Assembly: GCF_001625215.2 (NCBI RefSeq)
Contig: NC_030381.2
Span: 43,212,689 to 43,276,688, forward strand
Direction of reading: 5' to 3'
DNA: 64,000 nt
Source of the DNA: Daucus carota subsp. sativus
Taxonomy: Eukaryota; Streptophyta; Magnoliopsida; Apiales; Apiaceae
Program-made: the position numbers and the translations under genes
The notes under the pieces: model-generated
What the model saw: the letters and a program-made list of their open reading frames with translations, nothing else
Databases searched by the model: none
What the model was told of the DNA's origin: nothing
Shown: piece after piece, positions 21,757-34,193 of the stretch
Position numbering within the stretch: position 1 is the stretch's first letter
Layout: each line of letters starts with the position of its first letter

Positions 21757-24700
21757 CTACTTGTGCATGAAGTGACCAAGCCAGACGCTAACAAGTGCCA
21801 CCATACAAACAAACAGCAGAGGGAATCCCGATTGAGCTTTTTGTCCACTTCTCCTACTTCTCATCAGACCCTACAGAGCAGATTAAAAAGTCACATAAGT
21901 CAAATCTTTTAATAAAAATAAGGAAATGTCTAGTTCATGTTAAAACTTGGTGTTAAGACAGTGTTAAACCAGATACCTCTCACACAATTTTACAAGGGGA
22001 TGTAAGAAAATAAAAGACGGAACACCCTAACAAGGAAACAATTAGTTTAAAAAGTTCATAAATTAGCTATTTCTCTGACAGATATACCAAAAGATTAGGA
22101 TCTTCTGTAAATTAAGAGTTTTACTATCTAGTCAATGAGCAATATTTCACCACAAACAGAATAAGGCTTCTTGGAAGAGCCATTCCTGGACTTGACTAAT
22201 TGCCCTATTGCCAAATTTCAGAGAACATAAAACAAGTTGCAGATTAGAAAAGCTATGGTGCAACGCCCAGTAATGTAGCCACATCGCAACTTTTAGTTGC
22301 ACATGCCTTCTTTTTCTAGGCAGACGGAGGAGTAATTAACATCCAAACTTGCATATGTTTGAAGGATTAACTAGAAATGAGAAGGAACTACTAACTTGTG
22401 GAACTCTACCACTGTTTTGAAGGTACATATATAAAAATTGCTACTTGATTATAGCAATTTTTTCAACCTCAAACACTTGACAATTTAACTGATTTAGTCA
22501 ACAGCAGGAAGAGATATTGTAAGGAAGTATAACTAGTGATCTTAGATAAAATATGAAAAAGTAATGGTTAGGAACTTAATGGAATTTACAACTCACCAAC
22601 TCCTGCTGTAAAATTTCCCTGTCATGGGTACTCACTCTCTTCTCTTCTGTCAGCTTTGAAATTGTTCTCTCAGCCTGGAAGAAGCCACCAGAACTAAGTT
22701 AGTACCACTCCATAGTAGTAAAAAAGAAATTTTAATCTTTTGTTGAATAAAAAGTAATCCCTCCGTCCCAAATTGGAGAACTAGTTGACTTTGGACACAC
22801 AGTTTAAAGGGTATTGACCGCCTATTTACGTGATCTATTTTTTCAAATTTTCTTTTGTAAATAAAACTTTCATACTTAAATTTTTGTTTACAAGAAAGAA
22901 TAAAAAAAACAGATTACGTAGCTTGCGGTCAATGCACCTTAAATTGCAAGCCCAAAGTCAACAAGCTCTATTAATTTGGGATGGAGGGAGTAATTTCTGA
23001 ACAGATATGTATTCGGGGTTTTACACAGAAGTGTGTGTTTCTCTTTGCCCACTAAACATCAGCAGTCACTCATTGCTTAACTTATTCAGGCAAAAAACAA
23101 ATATTGTACATGGAAGAAATAATTAAATGTACATTAAAAGCATATAAACCAAATACTATTCACAACACAGTAAAGTAATTCAATAGTGTACTAGATATAT
23201 TTAACCAAGTACCACCAGAACTTGGCAGAAAAATATATTCCCCTTCCCCATAGATCAAGTAAACCACATTAAATTTTAAAGAGTGATGATATTATCAATC
23301 ACTACTTTTCATCTACTTGTTGACCCGTAATAGGAATCCTCTGATAATAATAATAATATATCATGCCACTTCACTGGACAAGAGTTTGCATAGGTCCCTT
23401 CATAATACCTTTTGTTCTTAATATAAGGTATTTTCTCAAAATCACATTTTGAAGGCAATAATTTACTACACACAAGTTTACCTCGTTCAGCTTTGATTCA
23501 AATTCTCTTAGTTTAAACTTGACCTCCTCGATATCCTTCACCAGCTTCAGCTCGTCCCCGTCCTTCATCATATTAGTTGGTGGTTTTTGTTCCTCAAATT
23601 CCTTTACGACCTTCAGTTCTACATCCTTGACTGTTTTAGAAACTACATGATTCTTTATACCTTGCTCAAAATCTCTGCTTCTAATCAACTCCTCATCAGC
23701 TTCATGCTTTACTGGCTTTAGGTCCTCAGCAGTTTCATGCTTTACTGGCTTTAGGTCCTCAGCAGCATCATGCTTCACAGGGTTCAATTCCTCAGCAGCT
23801 TCATGCCTTACAGGCTTCAAGTCCTCAGAAGCAACTACTTTGGTTTCCCTCAAATCGTCAGTACCCTTAAATTATAAGGTGAACAATCAATCATTACAAC
23901 AAGTTGCAAAACTTAAAAAAAAAACAAAAAAGGAAGAAAGCAAATAACATTTTGTAGGGAACTTATATCCTCCAAATTACATCTACTTTTCATGAGTCAA
24001 AGAATATGACTCTGCAGTCTACCAACTAAGGAACTGATACTAAATTTGACCCCATACCTTCAGAAACAACTCGAAACACAGAAACAGATATAGATATTGA
24101 TGTCTACAGAATTAGAATATGTAAAATATTGAAAGATTTCTCAAAATCCATATATTGATGATTACTATTTATTAAAATATTGCTTACTGTCTGAGGAGGA
24201 CTGAAGTTTCCAGTGTAATTAGGGTGCTGCTCTTCGGGTGTGGGCACATCATACACCTGCTTCGCTGTACCATTGACTGGTGAATGTATAGGCGAATTGG
24301 GTGGGCTGACAAGAATCACTCTAAGCTTCTTCTCCTCAATATACCTTCCATCTTTGGCAAACTGAGATATGAAACAATAAGATTACAGGAATATTAAATT
24401 AAATTGCACATCTCTATATAGATTTTAAATCTTTGAGTGGTACCGTTGCAGATGTAATATCCTCCTCAGCCATCCCCACAGGAACAACAGCACATTGAAG
24501 TAAGAACTTGTCTTTGCAGATCATTTCAGGAGGAACAACCCTTTGCGCTTGCATTGTAACTATATTGACATAGATAAAAAGAATAAACCGACATCCTTAA
24601 ACAACGAACTTAGGATGCCCAAATACTAAGAAGCAAGTGAGCAGCAAGAGGATATGATGCACAGTATGATTACAAAATAGGGAAGAATTAAAGGCATCTG

Positions 24701-25997
24701 AAAATAAAATGTGTTTCACACCTAAGCCTTAGCTTTAATAGTTTGATGCTATATTATAGAAAAAAATATCCATGCAAGTGTGTTCATACTTGCAAAACAC
24801 GAATGAAGCATAGATACCTGTAAAATCACATATTTCTTTTGGTTTCACAATGCCTGTGTTTGGACGCACACAGTATTTTTTTGGAGAAGTAGTTTTCACC
24901 TGCAATTAGAGTAGTTAAGTTTATCAAACTAAATTCCATGTAAGGAATGCATTGGACAGCAAACTCTCTAGTAAACAAGTAGACATATGTACCTTGAAAG
25001 CAACATGTTGGTTGGTCTTATTGACTAGTCGAACAGAGCATGAGCTTTGTTTCTTCAACTCAACTTCAAAAGAAAATCAAATTATATCCACGATAAATCA
25101 AATGTTAATTTTTCAAAAAAAAAAAAACCCAGTGTGTTGTTTAATTAGACAAGAAAAAATAAATGGTCAAAGGCACTCCAACAATGTTCGCCACAAAAGC
25201 GAAACAAAGATTTAGGGTGAAAGTGAAAGAAAGAGTCTCCTGTCACTTTGAATAATATTTATAACTTCTAATTCTTCTCACTTATGTTTAATTTGTAACA
25301 TATCAACTTATATATTTCTCTTAAAAATGAGAAAGATACTTGGAAAATAAAGCATGAGGTACATGTGATTTGGGTACTATAAATTCGGGTCAATTTAAAA
25401 TACAATTAAAAAATCAATAAATTGCACAGATAGATACACCCTCCATCCCAAAATTGTTGTCACTTTGACTTTGACCCATATGACGAGACATTCATAATAT
25501 ACTTGCACATAATTTATTTATTTTTAAAAATCTATTTTGCATACAAATTACAATCATTTTATAGGCAAAAAAAAAATTTTCAAAAATAATATATGCAATT
25601 TGTTTTTTTAATAGCCTTAAATTTCGTGAAAAGGTGATTTTGACAAAAATTACGGACAAAGCAACAAAGAGAGCGCTCATAATTTTCTACTTTATTATTT
25701 CTTTTATAAATGCGCAAAAGTCGATTCCAGCTTGCAAGTGCAAAAGCCAAACAGAATTCAATTAGCTTATCAGTCTTCTTCTTTTTCTATTTACGATCAA
25801 TTATGACTTCAACCCTCAACTCTTATCACTAAGCGGGGAGATATATCAGCTTAAATTTCACTCAATCAAAAAGTAAACGAACACAGAGAACATAATAACA
25901 GCCAAATAAACAGGAAATCAATCACAAGACAAAATATTCGAGACTCACAAATAAATTTGAGTTCTTGCGGCTGAATATCGAGAAGTTCAGTCTCCAT
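21757..25997 (-). CDS. VAP27: Vesicle-associated membrane protein-associated protein (VAP27 type)
   Basis: VAPs are tail-anchored ER proteins whose MSP domain binds FFAT-motif partners at ER contact sites with plasma membrane and endosomes. Eight coding exons join in phase: 25949-25997, 24993-25063, 24818-24899, 24444-24559, 24188-24361, 23482-23865, 22597-22674 and 21757-21870 (1068 nt, 355 residues). Residues 1 to about 125 are the MSP domain (METELLDIQPQELKF, FELKKQSSCSVRLVNKT, VKTTSPKKYCVRPNTGIV, CKDKFLLQCAVV). A Pro-rich linker follows (SPPNSPIHSPVNG), then an acidic, Lys-rich region in exon 6 with four tandem 11-residue units, a coiled coil (AERTISKLTEEKR) and a C-terminal membrane helix near 335-353 (FPLLFVCMVALVSVWLGHFM). 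A 5' UTR intron is likely (donor at 26271). Longer than the simplest VAP27 proteins because of exon 6. Intact; a partial DNA copy sits at 31.7-32.7 kb. Confidence 0.93.
22757..22990. mobile_element. Stowaway MITE in VAP intron 6
   Basis: ATCCCTCCGTCCCAAATTGG at the left and AATTTGGGATGGAGGGAG at the right are inverted copies, flanked by TA at 22755-22756 and 22991-22992. About 234 bp. A different Stowaway subfamily (TTGACTTTGG/CCAAAGTCAA inside the ends) from the one at 13.7 kb. Confidence 0.8.
23695..23826 (-). repeat. Four tandem 33-bp units in VAP exon 6
   Basis: The coding sequence repeats an 11-residue unit four times (EDLKPVRHEAA, EELNPVKHDAA, EDLKPVKHETA, EDLKPVKHEAD; residues 178-221). 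It keeps frame, so copy number can change without disrupting the protein. Part of the array is also present in the pseudogene at 31.9 kb. Confidence 0.9.
25430..25680. mobile_element. Possible decayed Stowaway in VAP intron 1
   Basis: One end reads CCCTCCATCCCAAAATTGTT and is followed by GTCACTTTGACTTTGACCC, a common Stowaway-type start. The partner end near 25640-25670 is only weakly similar (TTGACAAAAATTACGGAC). Low confidence. Confidence 0.3.
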
Positions 25998-26520
25998 TTT
26001 TCTTCAAAGAATCGGAAAACACAGCATCAAAATCACTAACACCTAGATCTCTTGGCCTGTATGTATATCCAAAACACACAATTTACATCACAATCATATC
26101 CTTACATACAATTTCACAAAATGAATTACTACTAAGTTGGCTCATAACCTCTTAATTAATTTATCGAGAGAGGAAAAAATAATTTATTTAATGAGACTGT
26201 ACGAGAGCGTTAGAAAGGGTGAATTGTGGAGAATTGAGATCGAAAGCGGAGGATGAGAGGGGAGAACTTACTTGAGAAAACGAGAAATGAAGTGAAAGAT
26301 GGAATGTTAATTAGGCCTAGATTTCATCGAAATGATGTGGTGTGTTGTGTAGTGTGTATATATATATTGTTGGTGACGATGGTATAGATTATGTCGATCG
26401 AGAGAGAGAGAGAGGGAGAGAGAGATGGTTTGGTAGAGAGTAGAAATGGGTGTAAGAGAGAGAAGTGAAAGGCAAGTATATAGGCCCATGACGGTGTTCG
26501 TTGTCACGTCTTTGTGATAT
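25998..26520 (-). promoter_or_regulatory. VAP leader with 5' UTR intron, promoter with GA microsatellite
   Basis: On the minus strand a donor (CTCAA/GTAAGT at 26271-26270) and an acceptor (ATACAG near 26057) suggest a leader intron of about 210 bp. Upstream, GA repeats at about 26399-26430 and 26452-26464, together with pyrimidine-rich sequence on the minus strand, mark the likely core promoter. Confidence 0.45.
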
Positions 26521-27794
26521 TCGTGTGCTCCTCTTTAAAATTATTTAATATAATATTTTGTGTTTTTTGACAATTAAAATATATTGTCATTTAGATTAGC
26601 TAAAGAAAGTGTTTATTACTTATATTAGAAGTTATTTATTAACAAAATATAACATATGATTTATGTGTTTGAATAATTTTTAATATTTAGGATTTATCGA
26701 TTATAAAAATTATTAATATAATAATAAGATATTATCTTTAAAAACAGCCCAATACATATTTATAAACTCAAAATTTAAAAATAAATCATTATTAGGATTT
26801 TTACCGACTAACAAGTCAAAAAAAAATTCATAAACTTACGCAAACTGTAAGAATAATTTATAATTTGTTTGCGACTTATAAGCCTCTAAAGCTAAAAATA
26901 AAAGTTTGGGCAAATATGCTCGTAATGTTCTAATTTTTATAAAATCTAAGTAAAATTATCAAATGTTGTTTTTAATTTTCATGTTATTAAATAAATATTA
27001 TTTAAATTTAAATTTTATTATATAATATTTCCGTTCAATATATTTGGACAAAAACCGACAAATACGAGATTAAATATTTTTGGACAAAGAGAAACCCGAT
27101 ATGTCGTTGAACTACATTCGAGGAATTGACATATTTAAAATGTATAAAAACATAAGCGTAGTCAATTCTTTTTTATTTGTAAAAGGAAGTATATTCAAAG
27201 CACGTCCTTTTCGAATTATTTCATGTAAAAGAAAAAGCAATTGCAAACAAAACTTTAGATATGGTCCAGATAAACAATAATGTATCCATCTCGTCGGTTG
27301 ATTGCATGAATCATTTGACATCAATTGAAATGGGAAAGGAGGTTTACAAACCCATCTGTAATAAATAAAATAGAGGTCGGAATGTAAGTTGAAAAATAGT
27401 TAAATAAGTAAGAGGAAAGATTTTCCGAAATTTAAAATTGTGGAATTTCATTTTTTATGTCAAAATGAATATACTATATTGTGAACACACTATGTCAATT
27501 ATTAATATTAAAACAAAAAACTGATTTTCAAAAAAAGAAAAAGAAGAAAAATCTGATAAAAAATTTCCTCAGTATTTTCACTTTTAAGAAAATATAACAA
27601 CTTGCGAACTGTGATATAGCTGAGGCCTGAGCAGCAGAATGTTTTAGGTATATTTAAGTGTATTTTCTTTATACTTTCTATAAAGTGTCACTTTTTAACT
27701 TTAACAAATAGGCTGTATATTCATCCTATCATGTTTTTACATAGTATGTAAACACTTTATTCCGGGCAGCAAATATTCCGTTTTATAATCATGG

Positions 27795-28108
27795 GATTGG
27801 ATGAGTATTCTAAAAAATCCTGATTTAACCAATTAATTTTTTTATGTGGTTGAACGGTTTGATTTTTGAAATCCCATCAATCTTTATTATTTTTCATAAT
27901 TGAAGTATATATAATAATTTATTAAAATTAAAATATTGTATTGTTTTAAATATGAATAATTGTAGAATTTATAATATAGTTAATATATATTTGTTAATAA
28001 ATATCTAATATAAAATATGTCCGATTTTCACTCGGATTAATTCCTTCGAAAATCAGTTACGATTCTCAATTTTCGTATCACTACATTTGATCGATAATTA
28101 AAAGAAAT
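27795..28108. repeat. Dispersed TIR repeat, copy A
   Basis: The segment from ATTCTAAAAAATCCTGATTT to ATCACTACATT is co-linear with 47366-47735 over several blocks (TTTAACC.ATTAAT, GAAGTATATATAATAA, AAATATGAATAATT, CCGATT.TCACTC.GATTAAT). Neither copy encodes protein. Non-autonomous element of unknown superfamily. Confidence 0.5.
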
Positions 28109-28703
28109 AAAAATGTGCCGATACGGGTAACCTAAAGCATATGTTTTGGATATGCACATCATATAGCACTCTGGCAGTCCCAAATTTTGTTGTTGTATAG
28201 TACTTTTTAAGTTATCATGGTATTATTTATTAACTTTTTAAAGAGTTATAAATGATAATAAACAAATTTATTAAAGGGTCAACAACCTTGTGAAATCGTA
28301 AAAAATGTTATATCTATGACCTACTCATTTTCTAAATACAAACCCAACCAAACGACACCAATACACCATTGCAACCACCCTATTATAACGAATTCCGGAT
28401 ATGTTAGTACAGAAGATAGGAAGTTGTTTTGACCAGAGTTATATAAAAATTTAAACAAATTATTATTTAGAAAAAGAAAAAGGGAGCGTTAAAATATGTG
28501 TAAACCCCTATGTTCCTCAGGTAAAGAACCTAAAGGTAGGGAGGGAATAATTACTAATAAAAGCATATAAATTCAGTATATTTATAAATTTATTAATAAA
28601 AAAAAAATATAAACAAACAAATTCAATGTAAAATAGTGACAAAACACAAATAAATGATTAATCTACTAAAGACTGATAATCCGGGGGCACTATATAATAC
28701 TTA

Positions 28704-28949
28704 CTCCATCCATCCGTTTTGAAATATAAGTCGTTTGATTTTTTTGCACGTATTTTTAAGTGTTTTGACCATATGCTTAAAATCATTGTTTTTGAAATGT
28801 TCTTTTTCCGAATAATAATATCAATCATATACTTTTATTCAAAAAAATAAAATTTTGAAAATAATCATTTTTAGCATGTGGTCAAAGAACTTAAAAATGC
28901 GTGAAAAAAAATCAAACAACTTATATTTTATATTTTAAAAGAGAGGGAG
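28704..28949. mobile_element. Stowaway MITE
   Basis: The ends CTCCATCCATCCGTTTTGAA and, in reverse, CTCCCTCTCTTTTAAAATAT are inverted copies that continue inward (ATAAGTCGTTTGATTTTTTT against ATAAGTTGTTTGATTTTTTT). The element is flanked by TA. About 246 bp, no coding capacity. Confidence 0.75.
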
Positions 28950-30140
28950 TAATATAATAACATTATCTTGCACTAACAAGAGTTGATGTTGTCATACTGA
29001 TCTATAATCTGAGTGGGGGCAGTGGATCTTAATATTGAAAACGAAATGGAACCTAAAAGAAGGTTGGTTGGGATATTTATGGCAAGAAAAATGAGATGCA
29101 GATGCAGCATTAGTGAACAACCTTTGTTTTCAAGTTTCATTCAGCTTTGCTCAACTTATTGCAACTGCAGTTGGTCAAAATACATCAACTAGTATGTTAC
29201 TATTGTTGTTGTTAAGACACCCCCACACAAACACAAGAGAAGATCAACATCTCCATCATCAACTTCTTGCTTGTCATCTCACCAAATACACTAGTTGCCC
29301 ATAATTTACCACTTCCAACTTATAACCACACGAAAATTCAAATAAATAAAAGTTTGATTTGCAACAATACATCTTTATTTTTTGTAATCGGGAAACTGAT
29401 TGTCCTTCTGATTTTACTCTATTTTTTTCATTCGTCGCAATCAAATCCAAGATCAAGGTTCTTTTTGTCCATCTGTTTCGATCTTAATAATTATATGTAA
29501 TATTTAATTATACAAAACATATAATAATTGTATCTATACGTGCATTTAATCATTCAAAACATATATTAATCATACAATTAAGTGAGCCACAATATATATA
29601 AAGCCTGCAACTTTATTTCACCTCAAATTTTTAAATAAGCGAGTTATCGAACAAATAATTGTAAACCGATATATGTTGAATATTATAGTATGAACCTAAC
29701 AACACTTCGAGCACAGCGATGTCACCAAATATGACAGACCCGTGTAAAGTAGCAATATTAACTGGCAACTAACCACTCCTCTTTGATGCAACAAACACAC
29801 ATTCTTACGAGCTTCTTCATGTGTTCTAGAACTAAGCCGAGTCACTTCTAAATTTGTTCAAGATCGTAATGACTTTATTATCCTATTGCATTTATATGGA
29901 GTACTTGCAAATGAATCACCAGATGAATATATTACTCTATCTGTATAGAATGGTCCTAACAAGTATTTCTCTTCCATTGAAAACTTTGACACAATTGTGC
30001 ATCAAGTTCCATTGTACATTTCTAGCAAAGAGTATGAAGATGTAAATTTTGGGCATGCACCAGAAATTTCTGCGTCGAACGCTTGTATTTACTCGGTGAA
30101 CTTGTTGAAATAAAGCATAAAATTAATTAAGACATTCCAC

Positions 30141-30310
30141 TAGCATATTTAGATTTTAAATCGACGGGTTCTCAAGATCTGGATTGGTAGAAGTCTCAAG
30201 TTCGATCCTCCATCAATCCCAATATTCTCACAATTTAGGATGGACACGAAAAGTAGAGATATGCGGCCCGTGATCTACCCTTCAACCCAAAAATATGGAT
30301 TTCACATATT
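30141..30310 (+). mobile_element. SINE-like copy (tRNA-related), copy 1
   Basis: Contains a B-box-like AAGTTCGATCC followed by CCCAATATTCTCACAATTTA. This tail is shared with the minus-strand copy at 37.6 kb. Its 3' part (CCCTTCAACCCAAAAATATG) is shared with the copy at 62.7 kb. No protein. Probably a Pol III-derived retroposon family. Confidence 0.5.
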
Positions 30311-31199
30311 ATCACTTCCCAATCTCAAATCAAGTTTGAGCAAAAGGTTTGAATAAAGCATCCACTTGTTTTGTTGGTGAAAAAATGTGAATACTGTTTG
30401 AATCTTTGAAGAGGAGGATTATTAACAAGACAGCTTACTTTTAAAAAATTTCATGATTATGTCCAACAATTTTATAAGCCTTTTAACATTTTCTTGACCA
30501 CATTTTATTCTCTCTATTTGTCTTTTCTTTCCCTTTGAAAAAAATAAGGAGTCACCTTTTTGTAAAAAGAGCTCACCTTTCTTCTACTTCAAATAAGAGT
30601 ATTTTTACCTCAACTTCCTCTTATAAGATACAAACAGAAGTGCAGGTTCAAATCTCGTTGATCTTATACTACTAAATTCTATTAGAAATTTGGTAACCTC
30701 TATTTTTTTTAATATAAAAATAAAGAAAATATCAAATATTTGGACGGGATCATGTACTGCACGAGTTATACATCAATTTTGTCATAAAAAAATCCAACGA
30801 TACAAACAATCTACGACTTACAACTACTACCACTTCGATATGTCCAAATGCTTCACTAAAATTCTGTGTGGGGAGCAATAGAACTAATTTTGAATTTTAT
30901 ATCAAACTGAAATCAATAAAATATTTTTATGATGTGGAAAATGAGATTCATAATATAATTATGGCCCTTAATAAAGCATCTCAAGGCCCCCAAATATTTA
31001 ATATTTATTATGGATCTGAAGATGGCGAATAAGTATAGTCATGAACTGTGAATGAGAAAAATGGCTACAGAGGGGACCTCAGATCTGTCAAATTAATTAT
31101 CCCTCTCCTATTTAGTTTCCGCCAAGGCTCACCGTACTGGTCACCGGACATTTAAAACCAAGTACCTCTCTGCTTTTACATCTAAAACTCGCTTCTCTC

Positions 31200-31640
31200 A
31201 TACATTGCTACAAACAACATTTTACTGGTGCCAAACAATGATCTGATGAAACAATTAAAACACAAACAAGCAACATTTAAGTGAAGAGTCGAGATTGCTA
31301 GACAAATTTCGGGCAATCATGTTTTTTTAGCACTATCACTATGACTCCTAATCAGCATCAAGGAAGCCAGCATCTTTTATTTCAAAATAGTATAGAGCAT
31401 TCTCCTACAATCACCAATATACATTCATCAAGGTCTATGCATTTTCTATAAAATTACACTGAAAAGCAAAAAAGCTAGATAAATAGATTGAATAATATAT
31501 TTTAAGACCAATACATCAAATTACCTCAAAGAAGTTTGCCAAAAATGTAACACAGAGCAGCACAGCAGGGGATACAAGCATACAACATACAAGCTGTCAA
31601 AGAAGATAAATGATTATTCCATCAAATGAAACCAAGCTAT
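31200..31640 (-). pseudogene. Partial copy of CAND2 3' region (3' UTR, exon 6, part of intron and exon 5)
   Basis: Co-linear with 43080-43585 of the CAND2 gene in the same orientation. It matches the 3' UTR (AACAACATTT, then GCCAACAA and CACAAACAAGCAAC), the last exon (AATCAGCATCAAGGAAGCCA against AATCAGCGTCAAAGAAGCCA in the gene), the intron with TCATCAAGGT, and exon 5 (CTCAAAGAAGTTTGCCAAAA against CTCAAAGAAGTCAGCTAAGA). Small indels break the frame. The intron is retained, so it arose at DNA level. It joins the VAP-derived piece near 31640-31668. Confidence 0.85.
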
Positions 31641-31659
31641 ATTAGATATCCATAACCAT

Positions 31660-32705
31660 AAAGTTTACCTCGTCTAACTTCGATTCAATGGTTTTGATTG
31701 CACCTCCTTTTTACTAACTCTAGCTTGTCCCCATTCTTCATTATCTTAGATTCTACAGCAGTCAATAGTAAACGATCCTCAAAATCCTCTCTGACACCTT
31801 CATCTCCACTACATCCCCTTCTTTTTTTGAAACTACAAGATCTTTCATATCTTTCTCAAAATCTTTGCTTGGAATCAACTCGTCAGCAGTATCATGCTTT
31901 GATGCCTTCAGGTCCTGAGAAATTTCATGTTTTACTGGCTTCAGGTCCTCAGCGTATCATGCTGTACGGGCTTTTTAGTCATCAGATCTATCAATTTTGT
32001 TTTCACTTACATCTTCAATAACATTAAGTTTATTGGCGAAAACTTTATCAGTACATTATATTCCGAATTCAAAAAAAGTAGGCACAAAGAAAACAACATT
32101 TTAAAGGAAAGACAAAATCTCCAAGTCACATCTACATTTAATCTTAATAAACTTTCAAATATGAAATCGATACTGAGTATGACCCACACTTACATAATTG
32201 GAATATAACAAAGAAAAGGAATCCATGAAGTGAAAATATCTAGTTATTCAACAATTGATTACTTTCTGATGAGGACCGAAGTTTTTACTGTAATCAGGAT
32301 GCTAATATCTGGTTATAGTCATATCATAAAACTTGCACCTGCTTTGTTGTACCATTCACTAAAGAAAGTGTTGGACAATTAGGTGGCCTGACAAGAATCA
32401 CTATAAGATTCTTCTCCCCAACACACTTCCCATCTTTGGCTAACTGAGATACGAAACAATGTGATTATCAGAACAGTATTTTAAGTCACATACCCCACAA
32501 TGGTCAAAATTAAAGGAAAGGTACAACCATCCCCACAAGAAAAACAGTGCATTAAGTAAGAACTTGTCTTTGCAGATCATCAGGGGAAACAACCTTTGTT
32601 CTTGCATTGTAACTATATGTACACACTACCCAGAATCAAAAAATAAACTGACAACCTTCAACAATGACCGAACATACCCAAATTCCAACGGACTCGGCAG
32701 CAACT
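31660..32705 (-). pseudogene. Partial copy of VAP exons 4-6 with introns
   Basis: Co-linear with 23465-24640 of the VAP gene, same strand. Exon 6 includes the end splice site and part of the 33-bp repeat array (CATGTTTTACTGGCTTCAGG near 31927). Exon 5 lies at about 32262-32445, with the conserved GACAAGAATCACTATAAG and CCATCTTTGGCTAACTGAGA, and exon 4 at about 32520-32617, with AGAACTTGTCTTTGCAGATC and TTGCATTGTAACTATA. Damage is clear: about 26 bp are missing at the exon 4 donor end, and exon 5 and exon 6 frames are broken. Introns are kept, so it was not retroposed. Confidence 0.88.
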
Positions 32706-34193
32706 GCGCTTTCTAAGAATTTTTTGACTCTTTTTAGTCTAGAATTGTAAATTAGATTATTAAGATTGTTTGTTTAAATTCAGTTTTTTTATCCCATCTA
32801 AAAAGATTATAAAACATATACAAAACAATGAGCAGAAAGTATCCTCCCAATACCTGATAGGATTCACTCGCCTTTAAGATTATCTGTCTCTTGCACATCA
32901 TAGAAATTCATCATAAAATTTCTTTGAATTTTTTTATATAAGAAACAAAATTGATCATATTTTATAAAAGAAAAAGTTTATTTTCTGGCTGTTTATGTAG
33001 TTTTTACCTTTAAAATGAAAAACATAATAGATATAACATAGATTATTATTGGCCCATGGACAACAACATAACTGTGTGTTCTTTTATGTAGTAGCATCAT
33101 AAATTAATTTAAAATAATGATTTCAAAAAACAAAATATTAAAAGAATAAATATGCATGTGAAGAACAATTACCTCCGACATCCCAGTAGATAATATAACA
33201 AACACCATGAGCCATGTAGAAAATGTCACTACTGTGTGACCAAGTCATATGCAATACTTGCCACTTGCCTCCGACGAAATTCCCATTAGTGGCAGAACTG
33301 ATGATCCCCGAGCCACTGGAGTAAAAAGATATGCCAAACATGTGTGCCCCATAACCCTCGCCTTAATGATGCACAATTAACTTATCTTTCCAGCTGCATG
33401 CATAAAAGTATCATGTGTTTATATATACATGAGGTTACATTAAAACACTATAATCTACACTACTCAATGAATGTGCAATAATTACCAAGTTTGTGCATTG
33501 GTTGTAAAAAATTTGAATAGCAGTCTTACACTAGTAGTAGTTCCCCACTCTTTGCTGCTGATTTTAGCAAACTTCTCTCTACGTAAGGTGAATAAGACCA
33601 ACTCAACTGGGCGCTAAACATGATATAAGAAGATAGCTCTATCCATTAGCAATGCAAGTCCTGCCATTATCATCGGCCTCCTCAATGCAGCTAAACCTTA
33701 TTTCTGAATTCATAATTAAAAGAAGAATACATGACTCTCTAAAAATCACAACTCTAGGAAATGTATTGATGAAAATGGTTGCACCTGGGATTATTCAAGA
33801 TCTACATATATAGAGACACGTCTTACAAGTAGTATTTATTTCCAGATGGGACAAAAACAATTAATAATGAATAAACCTTGTGTTCCATCGTAAGTGGAGA
33901 ATGTCTTTGCTCTAACTAATAGCAATCAATCTTTTCTGTAGGGACTGATGGGTAATATTACCCATATGAATACATAACCTGCAAACACAAGCACGCAAAC
34001 CATAACTACCATATTTATCACTACTTGTATATTCTTTGCCAATGTTGCCTCCATGCTTCTATAAAATTCCCAAGCTCCTTCTAGCATAAATGAACTTACA
34101 CAGACAGCCGTGGAATGCTATAAGTCTATACCACATACATGCTGATCAGCTCCGCACAGCAACTACCAGGTTTTAACACAAGGAAGCAATATG
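32706..34193. other. Intergenic, PORR gene 3' side
   Basis: AT-rich. A minus-strand open frame at 33138-33341, which can be extended upstream (MFGISFYSSGSGIISS, FVGGKWQVLHMTWS), has normal amino-acid composition but no family I recognise and no convincing neighbouring exons. Nothing else is supported. Confidence 0.35.

Larger units (their letters stand above)
26521..31199. other. Gene-poor AT-rich intergenic region
   Basis: No supported gene. Contains a TIR repeat (27795-28108), a Stowaway (28704-28949) and a SINE-like copy (30141-30310), annotated separately. Elsewhere only short, low-complexity open frames occur. At 29700-30110 the minus strand has a short ankyrin-like phrase (FGDIAVLEVLL) without a continuous frame. 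Confidence 0.5.

Noticed and set aside
29700-30110. Ankyrin-repeat gene on the minus strand
   Set aside because: Only one short phrase (FGDIAVLEVLL) resembles ankyrin; the surrounding frames are broken and no further repeats follow.
31698-32208. A second intact VAP gene or a new small gene
   Set aside because: The minus-strand homology to VAP exons is broken by indels and a lost donor region, and the + strand frames are antisense to it.
33138-33341. Small membrane-like or secreted protein gene
   Set aside because: No recognised family, no splice partners and no regulatory context; kept only as a remark in the intergenic entry.
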